NCBI GenBank assembly: GCA_015501585.1
Contig: JADNRY010000319.1
Coordinates: 1 to 64,000 of the forward strand
Source of the DNA: Rhodocollybia butyracea
Taxonomy: Eukaryota > Basidiomycota > Agaricomycetes > Agaricales > Omphalotaceae
DNA: 64,000 nt
Direction: 5' to 3'
Within the stretch, counting starts at the first letter, position 1, and every line of letters begins with the position of its first letter. Below, piece after piece: positions 45,750-55,868 of this stretch. The notes beneath the pieces were generated by a model. That model was not told the DNA's origin and did not search any database. It worked only from the letters and a program-made list of their open reading frames with translations. The position numbers and the translations under genes are program-made.

Positions 45750-46462
45750 GATGTCAAAAATCCAGTAGAGCCGCATTGAGCATGATGCAGATTTCCTTGG
45801 AAAGGTGAGATACTGGTCTGGATATGCTGATGAAGGGCAGCCAGAGTAGCCTCAGGGATAGCTGGAAGGGACTTGAACTTCTTCAAACCAACCACTATTG
45901 AGAGAAATAATAATAGAATATCAATAATAAATATGAAAATACAAAGATTTTGCAAAAAGCAGATGGGTAACATGAGAATGGAACAAAATGGCATATGGGA
46001 AGAAATTCAAGAATTGAGGTCAGCAACTTAGCGCCCATTAGCGCTCGCACCACGTTTCAGGGCTATGTCAATACTGAGAGTTGTTTGGGCACTTATGAAG
46101 TGATCCCTATTAATCATCCTTTTGTTGGAAGCAATTTTTGCATATAAAAATTGCGATATTTCCTACCTCTGGGTTCCTACATCAATATGCCTTGAGTTTT
46201 CTGGGTACCTTTAGAGTGGCTTGAGAAGCTCATGAGGCTTTTAGAAACAATGAGACACCTAACTCCCACTATACCTGGACCAGATACTTGGCGTTTTCAT
46301 GACAGTACTCATGGGTATCAGTATTTATGTAAAATATCACAACTTTACAGTATACTACCCCCTACTACCCCTCCAGTGGGTTTTGGACAAGTTGGGCATT
46401 TTCTGTTTAAACATAAGGCAATACTTGTAGCACGCAAATTGCCTCTGGCTTCAACTGAGTAC

Positions 46463-46833
46463 ATCAGGAAAAGCCGTTTTTGCCTAGGTGACCCCAGAAT
46501 GGCCTAAAGCAAACTAGGTGACCTATGAATCCTATGGCATCCTAGGAATTTGGGCTCGTCCCTTGCCAGTCAAGGCTCTTGAGGATTCCCTAGGCAAGCC
46601 TAGGTTTGCCCAGGTTTTCCCAGGTGCTCCTGGGGAACACCTGGGGAACACCTGGGCAAACCTGGGCAAACCTAGGCTTGCCCTAGGTTTGCCTAGGATA
46701 CCCTAGGGAATCCTCAAGAGCCTTGACTGGCAAGGGACGAGCCCAAATTCCTAGGGTGCCATAGGATTCATAGGTCACCTAGTTTGCTTTAGGCCACTCT
46801 GGGGTCACCTAGGCAAAAACAGCTTTTCCTGAT
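46463..46833. mobile_element. foldback element, CCTAGG type, copy 1
   Basis: 371 bases; ends ATCAGGAAAAGC and GCTTTTCCTGAT, then GTTTTTGCCTAGGTGACC in both arms. The centre is built of CCTAGG, GCAAACCTGGG and CCTGGGGAACA words. More than 90 percent similar by eye to the copy at 50881-51260. The only possible target duplication is the AT at each end. Confidence 0.85.
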
Positions 46834-47424
46834 GTATCAGGTTGGTATCAGGAGAACCTGAGGCAAGATATACTAGTATCCAACCCCAGTCCAACAGTCA
46901 ACCCCCCAAAGAAATGTGTTCAGTCAGCTATTGGTGGCTTGTTTCCAATCAACCCATTGATGTACTGTGGTTTCTGTCAGGGTTGTATTCTTTCTGTCAT
47001 ATGGAAATCCGATAGTAAGTACTCGGTATCAGTATACCTTGTGGCAAATAACCGCATCGCTTAAGTATGGCATAGCCAAATGAAGTCTTAATGTGACATA
47101 CTAAGTAATATTTGCCTTTGGCGTAAACTTGCGTTTTTTGTACTCATATCAAGGGAACACAACCGAATTGGAAATGGACATCTGAAATGCATTGCAAACA
47201 TTGTTTTGGGAGAGTGCCGTAAATAAGCCTTACTTAAAAAGCCATCCCCCACTCTTCACTCTTCACTTCAAGACCAGTTTATATGTCTGCTTCAAACACT
47301 GACTTGCTTCTGTATGTTCTCCACCGGTGCAACTGGACCATTTCCTTGTTCCTTACATTTCAATTGCTTTTCAATGTTTCACCAGTGCTACTGAAACCGC
47401 AACCAATCATCTGAGTTGTCCCTC
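46834..47424. other. between foldback copy 1 and the LTR element
   Basis: Possibly decayed coding sequence near 46900-46980 (PKKCVQSAIGGLFPINPLMY in one frame), otherwise no motif. It ends at the ATTTC duplication of the LTR element. Confidence 0.3.
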
Positions 47425-47429
47425 ATTTC

Positions 47430-47682
47430 TATAACACACCCTATGGGCAAAGTCCTTAAGAACACTGGTGAACACGACAAATAGGATACTATTGTGTGTA
47501 CGACGGTGTAAAAGACTAACTAGACTCTTAAGTAATTGTACGATACTTATAGTAACGGATTTATTATATAATTAATAATAAATAGAAAGATAAGATAGAC
47601 CGTTTGGTCTATCGGCGGTGTCTAGGATGACCGTATCGCCGGATACGGTCAGTGGTGATTATGGAGAGGCGGAGGCGTTACA
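47430..47682 (-). repeat. 3' LTR of the gag-only element
   Basis: 253 bases, same length as the other LTR and as the solo copy at 52453-52705. Differs from the 5' LTR by a handful of substitutions (for example CACTGGTG against CACCGGTG). Confidence 0.9.
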
Positions 47683-47694
47683 CCCTCCCCCACC
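47683..47694 (-). other. polypurine tract
   Basis: GGTGGGGGAGGG on the minus strand, directly against the 3' LTR; primes plus-strand DNA synthesis in LTR elements. It fixes the orientation. Confidence 0.75.
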
Positions 47695-48023
47695 AGATTA
47701 ACATCAGGGATGTGAATCGAAAATGGTAATGACATCATCACCATCCAAACCATTTCTAATTTGGTTTAACATAGAATGATCCCGCATCAAGTACAGGATT
47801 TAATTGATGCGGCGCCTCAGATTTTCGGACTTGTCTCAATCAAACGATAGTGGGGCGTACCACTAGAGTATGATTTGATTCGGAAATGTCCGAATGTTCA
47901 ACACGCAGACTCGGAAGTTTCCGAGTATTGCTTAATGAGGATTCTCAGTGAGAATCCGGGCTGAGGATAAGTAGTGATGCCCAGGTAAGGCATATTACCT
48001 GGGCGTCGGAATAAACCAATAAA

Positions 48024-50367
48024 TCATTTGGAAGGTTTATCCTTTCCAATACTTAAGGAGGTGTCCTCCTCGATTGGCTCAAGAACATTTTTAATGTTCT
48101 TGGTGTCCGACTCATCGGGGTGTTCTGATGATTCAAGTTCATCGTCTCTATTCCTAGAAGAGACATAATATTTAGTGAGGGCCGTGTGGTCCTCAATGCG
48201 TGTGACAGCTCTGACCATCACTTCTAATTTGGCATACTCCGGAACAATCCCCTTGTTTGTGAGTTGCCTGATAATATTGAAGGGTAATCCCTCAATGAAC
48301 TGTTTCCGCATTGTTGCATCATCTGGTGTTTGGAGCATCTGTGATGCCCATCGTGTAAGTGAGGAATAATAATCCCTCACACCTGTATCGGGTGAATACT
48401 CAATAAGGTCAAACTGCCGTGCAGCTTGATGAATGGTCGTTGCTTGGATGCAACGATCAAAGACACCAATAATGGCGCCTTCAAATGTCCACTTAAGGAC
48501 AGTGCGGTGTATACCAGTGACTTTGTTGTTATACCAGTCAAGGGCTTTGCCCTGTAGAAACATGCCAAGCACAGCAGTCCGTGTAGCATCGTAATTGTCA
48601 CTGCACATGCGGTTGACTACCATCCATTGGAGAAGTGACATTAGCCACCGCTCGAAGACATTGACATCCGGAGATCCATCATAGACCTCCGGAGATGGAA
48701 CTTTAAGAGCTTTACGGCTCTCAATGGGAGGGATAGGATTCCCTACCTTATCTCGAATTTGTTTACGGTACACTTTGTGTACCTTGTGTTTCCATCGGGA
48801 ATGATGTTTGTCGTCACATGTTGTTTCTCGCATCTTAGATGCAAGTGAGCACAGTAATTTACGCTGCTCATTTTTAGTAATTTTACCCTTGCGGGTAGCA
48901 AATTTGTCTAGCCAAGAGGCATTAGACGATGAGTCAGTATTTGACTCAGTGTCACTTGGGTCCAATGATTCATCTGACCATGGGCTGCGTTTGCAGCCTT
49001 TGGATTTAGCACCCTTGTGCTTCCTCCCCCTTCACGGGATTTTTTGCTAGGCGCTTTCGCTCCGGCATTATTGCTTGGTCCTGGAAAGGACTCAGCGGGT
49101 GGAATGTAAAATTGATCCCAGATTTCTCTGGGAGTAGTCAATTTGTCAATGGGTATTCCGTCAACATTATATCCCACCATTTGGTCGGGAAGCCCAGATG
49201 GCGCAAATCCGAAATCTCGGAGACTGGTGTTATGTTGGCGTTGAATCGCTATGCGACTCATCCAATCTTTAGCTACTCCCAACAGAAGCGGCTGTGGTTG
49301 CAACTCGGCCAATACCATTGGTACTGGCATTGAACTTGGCTCTGGCGCATTGCTGGATGGCAATTTGGGCAGTCTTACGGTAGTGTGTACTACCGGAGGG
49401 CAACACTTTGTGTCGCCGGGGCAATGGATATGGTAGTAGGAACTACCGGAAGGGTACCGTGTTGCGGTCCCATACTGGAGTGATCTCCAGTAGTGTTCGG
49501 TACAACTACTGGAGGTGTAATAATAATATTGGGTACCACTGGCGCCCTTGCAGTAGGTAAGTACATTGTACTTTCCTGTGGTGGTATCGCTACTACCTGA
49601 TTGAAGTTACAAGGTAACTTCGGTTCATTGTTGATGTTCACCATGCTTTGCGGTGAGTGGGATTTGGTCATAGGTAATGGCCTGGGACCTCGCAGTGTCT
49701 GAGACGCTGCCTCCGCATTGGGACTCTGTCTCATGCAGGATGTGTTGATGGGTATCAGTGTAGTTACTGACACTGGTGCGTATTCCTGTCGAAATACAGG
49801 AACATGACGGAGTGACTTGGTCATCCCTTGTGAATACCGTTCGTCCAACAGTGATTGTTGGACTGACGGTGCCTTGGGCACAGTCTCACGCCATTGGCGT
49901 ACCGAGTTGTTTGTCTTGGTATGAATATATGGTGTTGCGTTGTGCAATACCGGTGGTGTGATGGCAGGCCGTCTCGGTGTGGGTGCAGCAATAGTGATTC
50001 TATTGCTGTTTCTCGATGAAGAAGATCTTTCTTCATTAGATCGGATGCTAGATGCATCCCATTTCTCAGTTATATTGAGAATACGATTGAGTACTTGCGT
50101 ACTCTTGTCGAGTGATGCCGCTACATCTCGTAGCGCAGAAGAAATCTCACTTAAACCCTCTCGGGTTGGCTGTTTCTTACGAATAGTCATAGACTGTTCA
50201 TTAGGTGGACTTTTGTCCTGCCTGTAGTGCCGTCCTTCAGACGCACGCACGGAATGAGTCGCTGATGCGACTGAATAGATTGATTGTGGTGACACATCAC
50301 CACAAATGGAAGGTGCGCGATTGCGCACGCTCCGATATGACTTCTCTGATTGATTTCGAGAGGTCAT
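48024..50367 (-). pseudogene. retrotransposon gag protein in three frames
   Basis: Three overlapping or adjacent minus-strand frames: 50367-49390 (MTSRNQSEKSYRSVRNRAPS, a helical stretch SALRDVAASLDKSTQVLNRI, Pro/Thr-rich), 49363-48908 (PVPMVLAELQPQPLLLGVAK, TTPREIWDQFYIPP) and 48965-48024. The last is the recognisable retrotransposon-gag domain: LKVPSPEVYDGSPDVNVFER, TAVLGMFLQGKALDWYNNKV, EYSPDTGVRDYYSSLTRWAS, MRKQFIEGLP. Upstream of 49363 the second frame can be read back through PVVHTTVRLPKLPSSNA across the end of the first, so one original gag interrupted by two frameshifts is likelier than three proteins. No CCHC zinc knuckle is seen. Confidence 0.75.
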
Positions 50368-50535
50368 TGAGACAGCAAATAATATAGCGGGACGGAAAAT
50401 GGAGCGGGTTTTGTATAGCTTGTGATGTGGTTTGGAATAGTGGTTGTTATACTTGGTAGTATAACTGTTTTTAGCTTGTTAAACTAATAGCTTTGTGTTA
50501 TTCACACAATAGTAATTTTTTGATGTTCAAAAAAG

Positions 50536-50788
50536 TATAACGCGCCCTATGGGCAAAGTCCTTAAGAACACCGGTGAACACGACAAATAGGATACTATTG
50601 TGTGTACGACGGTGTAAAAGACTAACTAGACTCTTAAGTAATCGTACGATACTTATAGTAACAGATTTATTATATAATTAATAATAAATAGAAAGATAAG
50701 ATAGACCATTTGGTCTATCGGCGGTGTCTAGGATGACCGTATCGCCGGATACGGTCAGTGGTGATTATGGAGAGGCGGAGGCGTTACA
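50536..50788 (-). repeat. 5' LTR of the gag-only element
   Basis: 253 bases. The sequence that follows it inside the element (CTTTTTTGAACATC on the minus strand) does not look like a standard tRNA-primer site. Confidence 0.9.
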
Positions 50789-50880
50789 ATTTCCCAGATC
50801 CATCCTTTAACTGTTTAACTGGTAGTGACAATGCAAGGACCAAGAAAGCCAACTTGTACTATCTTTTATATCATGCAAGC

Positions 50881-51260
50881 ATCAGGAAAAGCTGTTTTTG
50901 CCTAGGTGACCCCAGAGTGGCCTAAAGCAAACTAGGAGACCTATGAATCCTATGGCATCCTAGGAATTTGGGCTCGTCCCTTGCCAGTCAAGGCTCTTGA
51001 GGATTCCCTAGGCAAGCCTAGGTTTGCCCAGGTTTGCCCAGGTGCTCCTGGGGAACACCTGGGGAACACCTGGGCAAACCTGGGCAAACCTAGGCAAACC
51101 TGGGCAAACCTGGGTTTGCCTAGGATACCCTAGGGAATCCTCAAGAGCCTTGACTGGCAAGGGACGAGCCCAAATTCCTAGGATGCCATAGGATTCATAG
51201 GTCACCTAGTTTGCTTTAGGCCACTCTGGGGTCACCTAGGCAAAAACGGCTTTTCCTGAT
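50881..51260. mobile_element. foldback element, CCTAGG type, copy 2
   Basis: 380 bases with the ends and interior of the element at 46463-46833; it differs mainly by one extra GGGCAAACCTAGGCAAACCT unit in the centre. It begins 88 bases beyond the gag-only LTR element, so two copies bracket that element. Confidence 0.85.
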
Positions 51261-52452
51261 GAAGATCCCTTGTAAAGACATTGACAGATGAAAAGTCATG
51301 GGATGCCCTCATTAAGGCTCTACAGGACTACATAAAATTGTATGACTCTTGCCCGCCATATGTTTTGTGAGCATTCCTCATATTTGTAGGTCTCAATCCA
51401 TGGTTATCAAGTTGCCAATTGAAATCGCCACATATGTTCCATCATGCTTTCACATTATCTATCTTATCATGAGCTACTAGTGATCACGTCAAAGTTGCTG
51501 TGGAGGTGTATGTTGGAAGTTCAACACTTACTTTTATCACATTCACTTTACCTTGCTTTTACCAGTCACGGTGGCGCCGACCAACACCTCACCCCTATAC
51601 TCAATAGCAAGGGCTTCACACAGTAAACATTTTTCATGTCTTGTGATCTATTGCAGAACATTGACTTATGTTCTACAGTAAATTCAACATTCTTGAAAAC
51701 AAAGCGATAGGAGTAACCTCCTGGAAGGTGGATGTTTACCCCTACCGTCACGCGCAGTCAAGCGATGTTACCATGATAGTCATTCATTCGGGATCCTGCC
51801 AACATGATGAGTTATCTTTCAGGATGAATACCTTTCCTGGAATGCCAAGCCGTATCCACTATCTGTTGACTTATGATGCCGATGTCGGGGATGACAGATT
51901 CTCTTGTATGTTCATTGTTCACATTAATGAAACCCCATTTTCAGTGGCCTTCTGGCAGATTACATTGATTACACGAATGATATCAACATGATAGGACCTG
52001 ATGGGAAAAATCCTATTCATCAGCAAAACGTGGGTGAACTGGAGCTGTTGTCGGGCACCATACAGCCAATTCCAGTGGCTCCCAGTGCTGGACAGTGCCG
52101 GAAAGTACCGGAAAGTGGCTTCCCGTGCATACACATTTTGCTGATGTTGTCTTCCCTGCCTCATATCACAAGAAGTTTATCACACCCAAAATGGTCACAA
52201 ATGGCACGGAATTTCACATGGTGGTAAGTTCAATGCTTCAGTTGGGTCATATTATCGTGTTCATTGCTCATTGCCACACTAAAGCATGGCGGCAACATCC
52301 ATGGAATGACCATCTTCAATGCTTCATTTGAAGTTGGACATTTTTTCTTTGTCCGCAAGTATTTTCCTGCTCGAAATATATTTATGAGCTTGAACTAATC
52401 AACTTTCAACTCTCTTTTGTAGAAGTTGAAGTCGAATCTGATGATGGCACAC
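51261..52452. other. 1.2 kb with unassigned coding-like fragments
   Basis: Plus-strand fragments look protein-coding: SLVKTLTDEKSWDALIKALQ with DYIKLYDSCPPYVL followed by a donor (about 51265-51370), and THFADVVFPASYHKKFITPK with MVTNGTEFHMV followed by GTAAGT (about 52130-52225). They do not join into one frame, and I do not recognise the family. Confidence 0.3.
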
Positions 52453-52705
52453 TGTAACGCCTCTGCCTCTCCATAATCACCACTGACCATATCCGGCGAT
52501 ATGGTCATCCTAGACGCTGCCGATAGACCAAACGGTCTATCTTATCTCTCTATTTATTATTAATTATATAATAAATCTGTTACTATAAGTATTGTACGAT
52601 TACTTGGGAGTCTAGTTAGTCTTTTACACCGTCGTACACACAATAGTATCCTATTTGTCATGTTCACCGGTGTTCTTAAGGACTTTGCCCATAGGGCGCA
52701 TTATA
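52453..52705 (+). mobile_element. solo LTR of the gag-only element family
   Basis: 253 bases, TGTAACGCC to CATTATA, flanked by CACAC at 52448-52452 and 52706-52710. Clearly the same LTR as at 47430 and 50536 in the opposite orientation, with more substitutions, so an older insertion reduced by recombination. Confidence 0.9.
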
Positions 52706-52710
52706 CACAC

Positions 52711-53122
52711 TCGTTGCGATGCCCTCTATGCCAATCAGGGTGTAGATCTTGTATGTGGCCACTGGTGTAAATGTTGTCCCACTTCTGTGGCATTGTTTTT
52801 CCCAAGTTGTAAACTTATGCACCTCAGACTACTGGCACTACTAGTATTGATATGGCACAAATCTGTAATTTGATCAGTTCCTCATTCTGAAACAGATTTC
52901 TCAGTAGAGGGTTCTGCACCGGGACCATACTGCCATACAGACCCCTCAAGAATCAACGTTCTTGATATAGCATCACATACAAATATTCGTGCCGCTACGC
53001 AGGGTCCGACGTGACTTTGATAGTATGTAGTAGTATCAACTCGTTACCAACCCATTACTCTGATATGAAGACTCACACCATTCTCTAATATGTAGATGCG
53101 GTCTCCTAGAATCTTCTATATT
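52711..53122. other. flank of the DUF2470 pseudogene
   Basis: From about 53030 it is homologous to the 3' flank of the intact gene (AGAAGATTCT and TATCAGAGTAA-GAGTT blocks, inverted), so the duplicated segment extends beyond the coding region. The rest is featureless. Confidence 0.5.
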
Positions 53123-53953
53123 TCACTCAATCTTCATAACAGAATCTATGCGAGCACCCTGTATCCTCTTCCGTAAGTCCTTCCAGATGTGATATCCACA
53201 AATCAAGGTTGAAAACACATAGGCAGTCTATGAGCGAAAGGACCAAGATTCAACGTGACTTCGAGCGACCGAGAAACGTATGACTCACCCCGACAGAGAA
53301 CCCCGTCTGATGTTTCCTGCACAAAGACCACGTATACATCGCTTCAAAAGCGTGTATTACATTCATACCCCAGTATATCCAATATCCAAAGGACGAGCCC
53401 AGGTAAGTAGCGAGCATCCTGGCTGGCAGAAAGAAGAGGGACGGGTTGTTAACTGGAGCATAAGCAAAATAAGCGAGGATGGGATGGATAATGAAAATCC
53501 CTGGGAGGCCTGATAGGGGAAACTGGAAAGTGGTAATCTTCGGCGTTTTTATCTTGATTTCGTCGCGTCAGAACTAGTACCAGGCGGAAACGCAGAACCA
53601 GAATTCACCATTCCTAGGCCTTCTTGTGCTATAGCTTTCATCTCCAGTAAGCGAGGCTTTACGTCGTCGTATCCAGTCATCGGCGGGTCGATGGGAACCC
53701 GTACTTCCTTTGTCCTTCCGTCTTTCATTTTACAGCCCAGCGTCATGCTCTGTAGAAAATGTTTAGTGCATGAGCTCGAAGTTTTTCAAGGAACAACGAT
53801 AACAAAGCTAGCTTACTTTGGTATCAATAGCGGTCATTTCTGCGCTGATTATGGGCTCTGAAACTTGGCCGTACCATTTTGCGTATGCCACAAGTGATTG
53901 GACATGTACATCCGTAAAAATGCGGATTTTTCTGCTACTGGATCGCCAGCCAT
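53123..53953 (-). pseudogene. DUF2470 membrane protein, broken inverted copy
   Basis: Copy of the gene at 28869-29702 in the opposite orientation, with all four exons and three introns in place. Exon 1 starts MAGDPVAEKSAFLRMYMSNH and then lacks ten bases (CCGGATACAC in the intact copy), which throws it out of frame. Exons 2-4 are still open and highly similar (RVPIDPPMTGYDDVKPRLLE, AYFAYAPVNNPSLFFLPARM, RIQGARIDSVMKIE). The lone early deletion with otherwise preserved frames implies a recent break. Confidence 0.85.
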
Positions 53954-54250
53954 TGCTGTGGACGGTGGTACTTGGGATTTGAAAGGTTTGCTTATAATAT
54001 CATAACTTGTTATAAGGCTCTTGAACAATGGGTGAGAATACTAGTAAGAATCTTGTTTCAGGTACATCTATCACTTTAGAAGCTTGATATCGCTGCTCCC
54101 GAACAGTGGCACTGGCTGCCCGCTGCACATGCGCGAATAAAATACTTGATATTGAATACTCGCCAAGATACTCGCTGTTTATTCACTCCGGACGTTCTCT
54201 TCCCTTCACTTCCACAATCAACGCTTGTCAAGGACTATGCACATCCACCA

Positions 54251-55656
54251 ATGAACAGCCTTTCTCCTCGAACAAAATCTGTGTTCTCCGTATCAGGATT
54301 TGAACCTGTTCAAACTCTCAAAACGTCGTTTCTTTCAACGTTGTTTCTGATACTCCACGTACTAAAAAAAAATGTGTCTCCATCTTTCGATTTCGATCGT
54401 TTCAACTTGTCCCGGTTCTGCTTGTTAATTCTCCTTGTCTGGACGGTCGAAGCCTCTTCCACGAATATCACCATCGACGACACCAATTCCGCGTTCGTTT
54501 GGGGGACTGGTTGGTCGGCTGGTCCTTGCGATTTCTGTGCGGCACAGTTGAATCAGAGCTTGACATTCGATGGAACCTGGCACGATGGGGGGTCGGCCAA
54601 TGGGTCGATGGCCACACTTAACTTTGACGGTATGTAGAGTCTCTTATCATACGAATATACGGATCATAAATCATGATGAATTCCTCAGGTACAGCCGTAT
54701 ATCTTTTCGGGATAACATCTGCCGCTGCTACTGGCACCATTGAATTCACTCTCGATGGCAAGAGCGCGATGACGTTCAATGGCTCGGTGGATATCCCAAC
54801 CTTAAATCACGTTTATAACTTTTCGCTCTTCAGCGCGTCGGGCTGGAGAATACGTCGCATACGTTGGAGTTTACTTCGATTTTGGCGGTGAACGCCTCGC
54901 AGACGGTGTTGGTAGATTATGCTGTTGTGACCGTGGATAATTCAACGGACGGATCTTCCTCTTCAGGCTCCTCTTCCTCCCCCTCCTCCCCCTCGGGATC
55001 GGGAGGATCAGCAGGGTCAGCAAGTGGAACGAGTCATAGTGGTGCGTTGGTGTTTTCGAGTTTGAGAGGATTATGTTGAAGCGCAACTTTAGGTTCTAAC
55101 AAGGCAGCGATAATCGGTGGAACAGTTGGTGGTGTTGTAGGCGCAGTTTTGCTAGCGCTAGCGTTGTTTTGGTTTATACGGCGGCGGAAACCTCGAGCAC
55201 GTCCAATAAAACCGGAAAATGACATTGCCCCCTTTCGAGTGCCCACCGGTCAGCTTACCACTTCCTTCATACGTAGTCGCAGGCTGATGGGTTTTCTATA
55301 GCTCGAGAAATGTCGTTACCCAGTACAACTACGATATCATCAAACCCTAAAGCTGGCCTCAATCGCACATTACCTGAATCGGGTGAGCCTGATATCACGG
55401 GTTAGATTTTATCAAAGAATAGATCTGCAGAGCGAAACTGACCCTTTATAATTCCAGCTCCTTCACGACCTCGAACTGATTCTGGCGCTGGACAGATGCA
55501 ACTGGTGGTCCTCGAGCCGAACCAAGTCCGATACACGAAATGGAACAACGACTACGTTCGTTAGAAAGCATGGTAATTCTCAATCAAGCTCTTGTGTCGG
55601 GGCATCGGGGCGCCTTGGAGGGAGAAGAACCAACGAATCCTCCACCACCTTATTGA
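54251..55656 (+). pseudogene. single-pass membrane protein, two frameshifts
   Basis: Agaricomycete surface-protein architecture. Hydrophobic leader FCLLILLVWTVEAS, then ectodomain TNITIDDTNSAFVWGTGWSA with AQLNQSLTFDGTWHDGG, intron at 54630-54688, TAVYLFGITSAAATGTIEFT, a Ser/Gly linker, a membrane segment IIGGTVGGVVGAVLLALALFWFI, RRRKPRARP, and a cytoplasmic tail ending EGEEPTNPPPPY. Two one-base breaks: near 54838-54843 (ASGW where homologous frame gives GLENTSHTLEF) and near 55485-55495 (after DSGAGQ; the true end HEMEQRLRSLESMVILNQAL lies in another frame). The start is uncertain because the N-terminus before the leader is unusually long. Ligand unknown. Confidence 0.7.
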
Positions 55657-55868
55657 CGCGTTATGGTATTATCTAGAATATTTTTTGCGTCGGGATGGAC
55701 GTCTTATCTGGAAATCTTTATGTTGTATGTATTCAATGGCATGACGCAAATGCTGAGCACGAGTCAGGTGACCCCCGAGTCAGCCAATTTAAGCCGGCTT
55801 GCTCCTGGACCTTCAACCTACCACGAGAACGACAAACGCTTTGATCTTTACCAGCCAACTGCCACACA

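Larger units (their letters stand above)
41635..45894 (-). pseudogene. MULE transposase, broken by two insertions
   Basis: Mutator-like DDE transposase. Reading down the minus strand: GLKKFKSLPAIPEATLAALH (from 45894), then the solo LTR at 44906-45749; after removing it the frame continues FLTSYVSYSYNSQSSSWYP. Then comes a Pro/Ser linker, a FAR1-like zinc-binding start (FSLEWDNQKVFDEWRETEEK), the foldback element at 43891-44387, the rest of the DNA-binding domain (VKKHLEWHRKVESKWTGCPC), and the MULE core with VCIDSTHNTT (Asp near 43198) and IFLTDCDHAQINAI (Asp near 43012). Next are WHHVLKGKFLEGKQNQHMDY and a SWIM zinc finger, YTCNCPAYPSIKFCKHLCAV, at about 42160-42220. In-frame stops at 44768-44770 and 43846-43848, and after PDLEAS near 42450, confirm that it is dead. 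Terminal repeats were not found. Confidence 0.85.
47430..50788 (-). mobile_element. gag-only LTR retrotransposon (non-autonomous)
   Basis: 3359 bases flanked by ATTTC at 47425-47429 and 50789-50793. Two 253-bp LTRs (TGTAACGCC...GTTATA on the minus strand) differ at only about six sites, which suggests a fairly recent insertion. A polypurine tract GGTGGGGGAGGG lies just before the 3' LTR. The internal 2.85 kb encodes only gag-like protein: no protease, reverse transcriptase, RNase H or integrase motif is present, and there is no room for them. It must rely on a partner element for transposition, like the TR-GAG elements described in plants. Confidence 0.85.

Noticed and set aside
47430..50788. 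Full Ty3/gypsy element
   Set aside because: No protease, reverse transcriptase or integrase motif in any frame, and the interior is fully taken up by gag-like frames.
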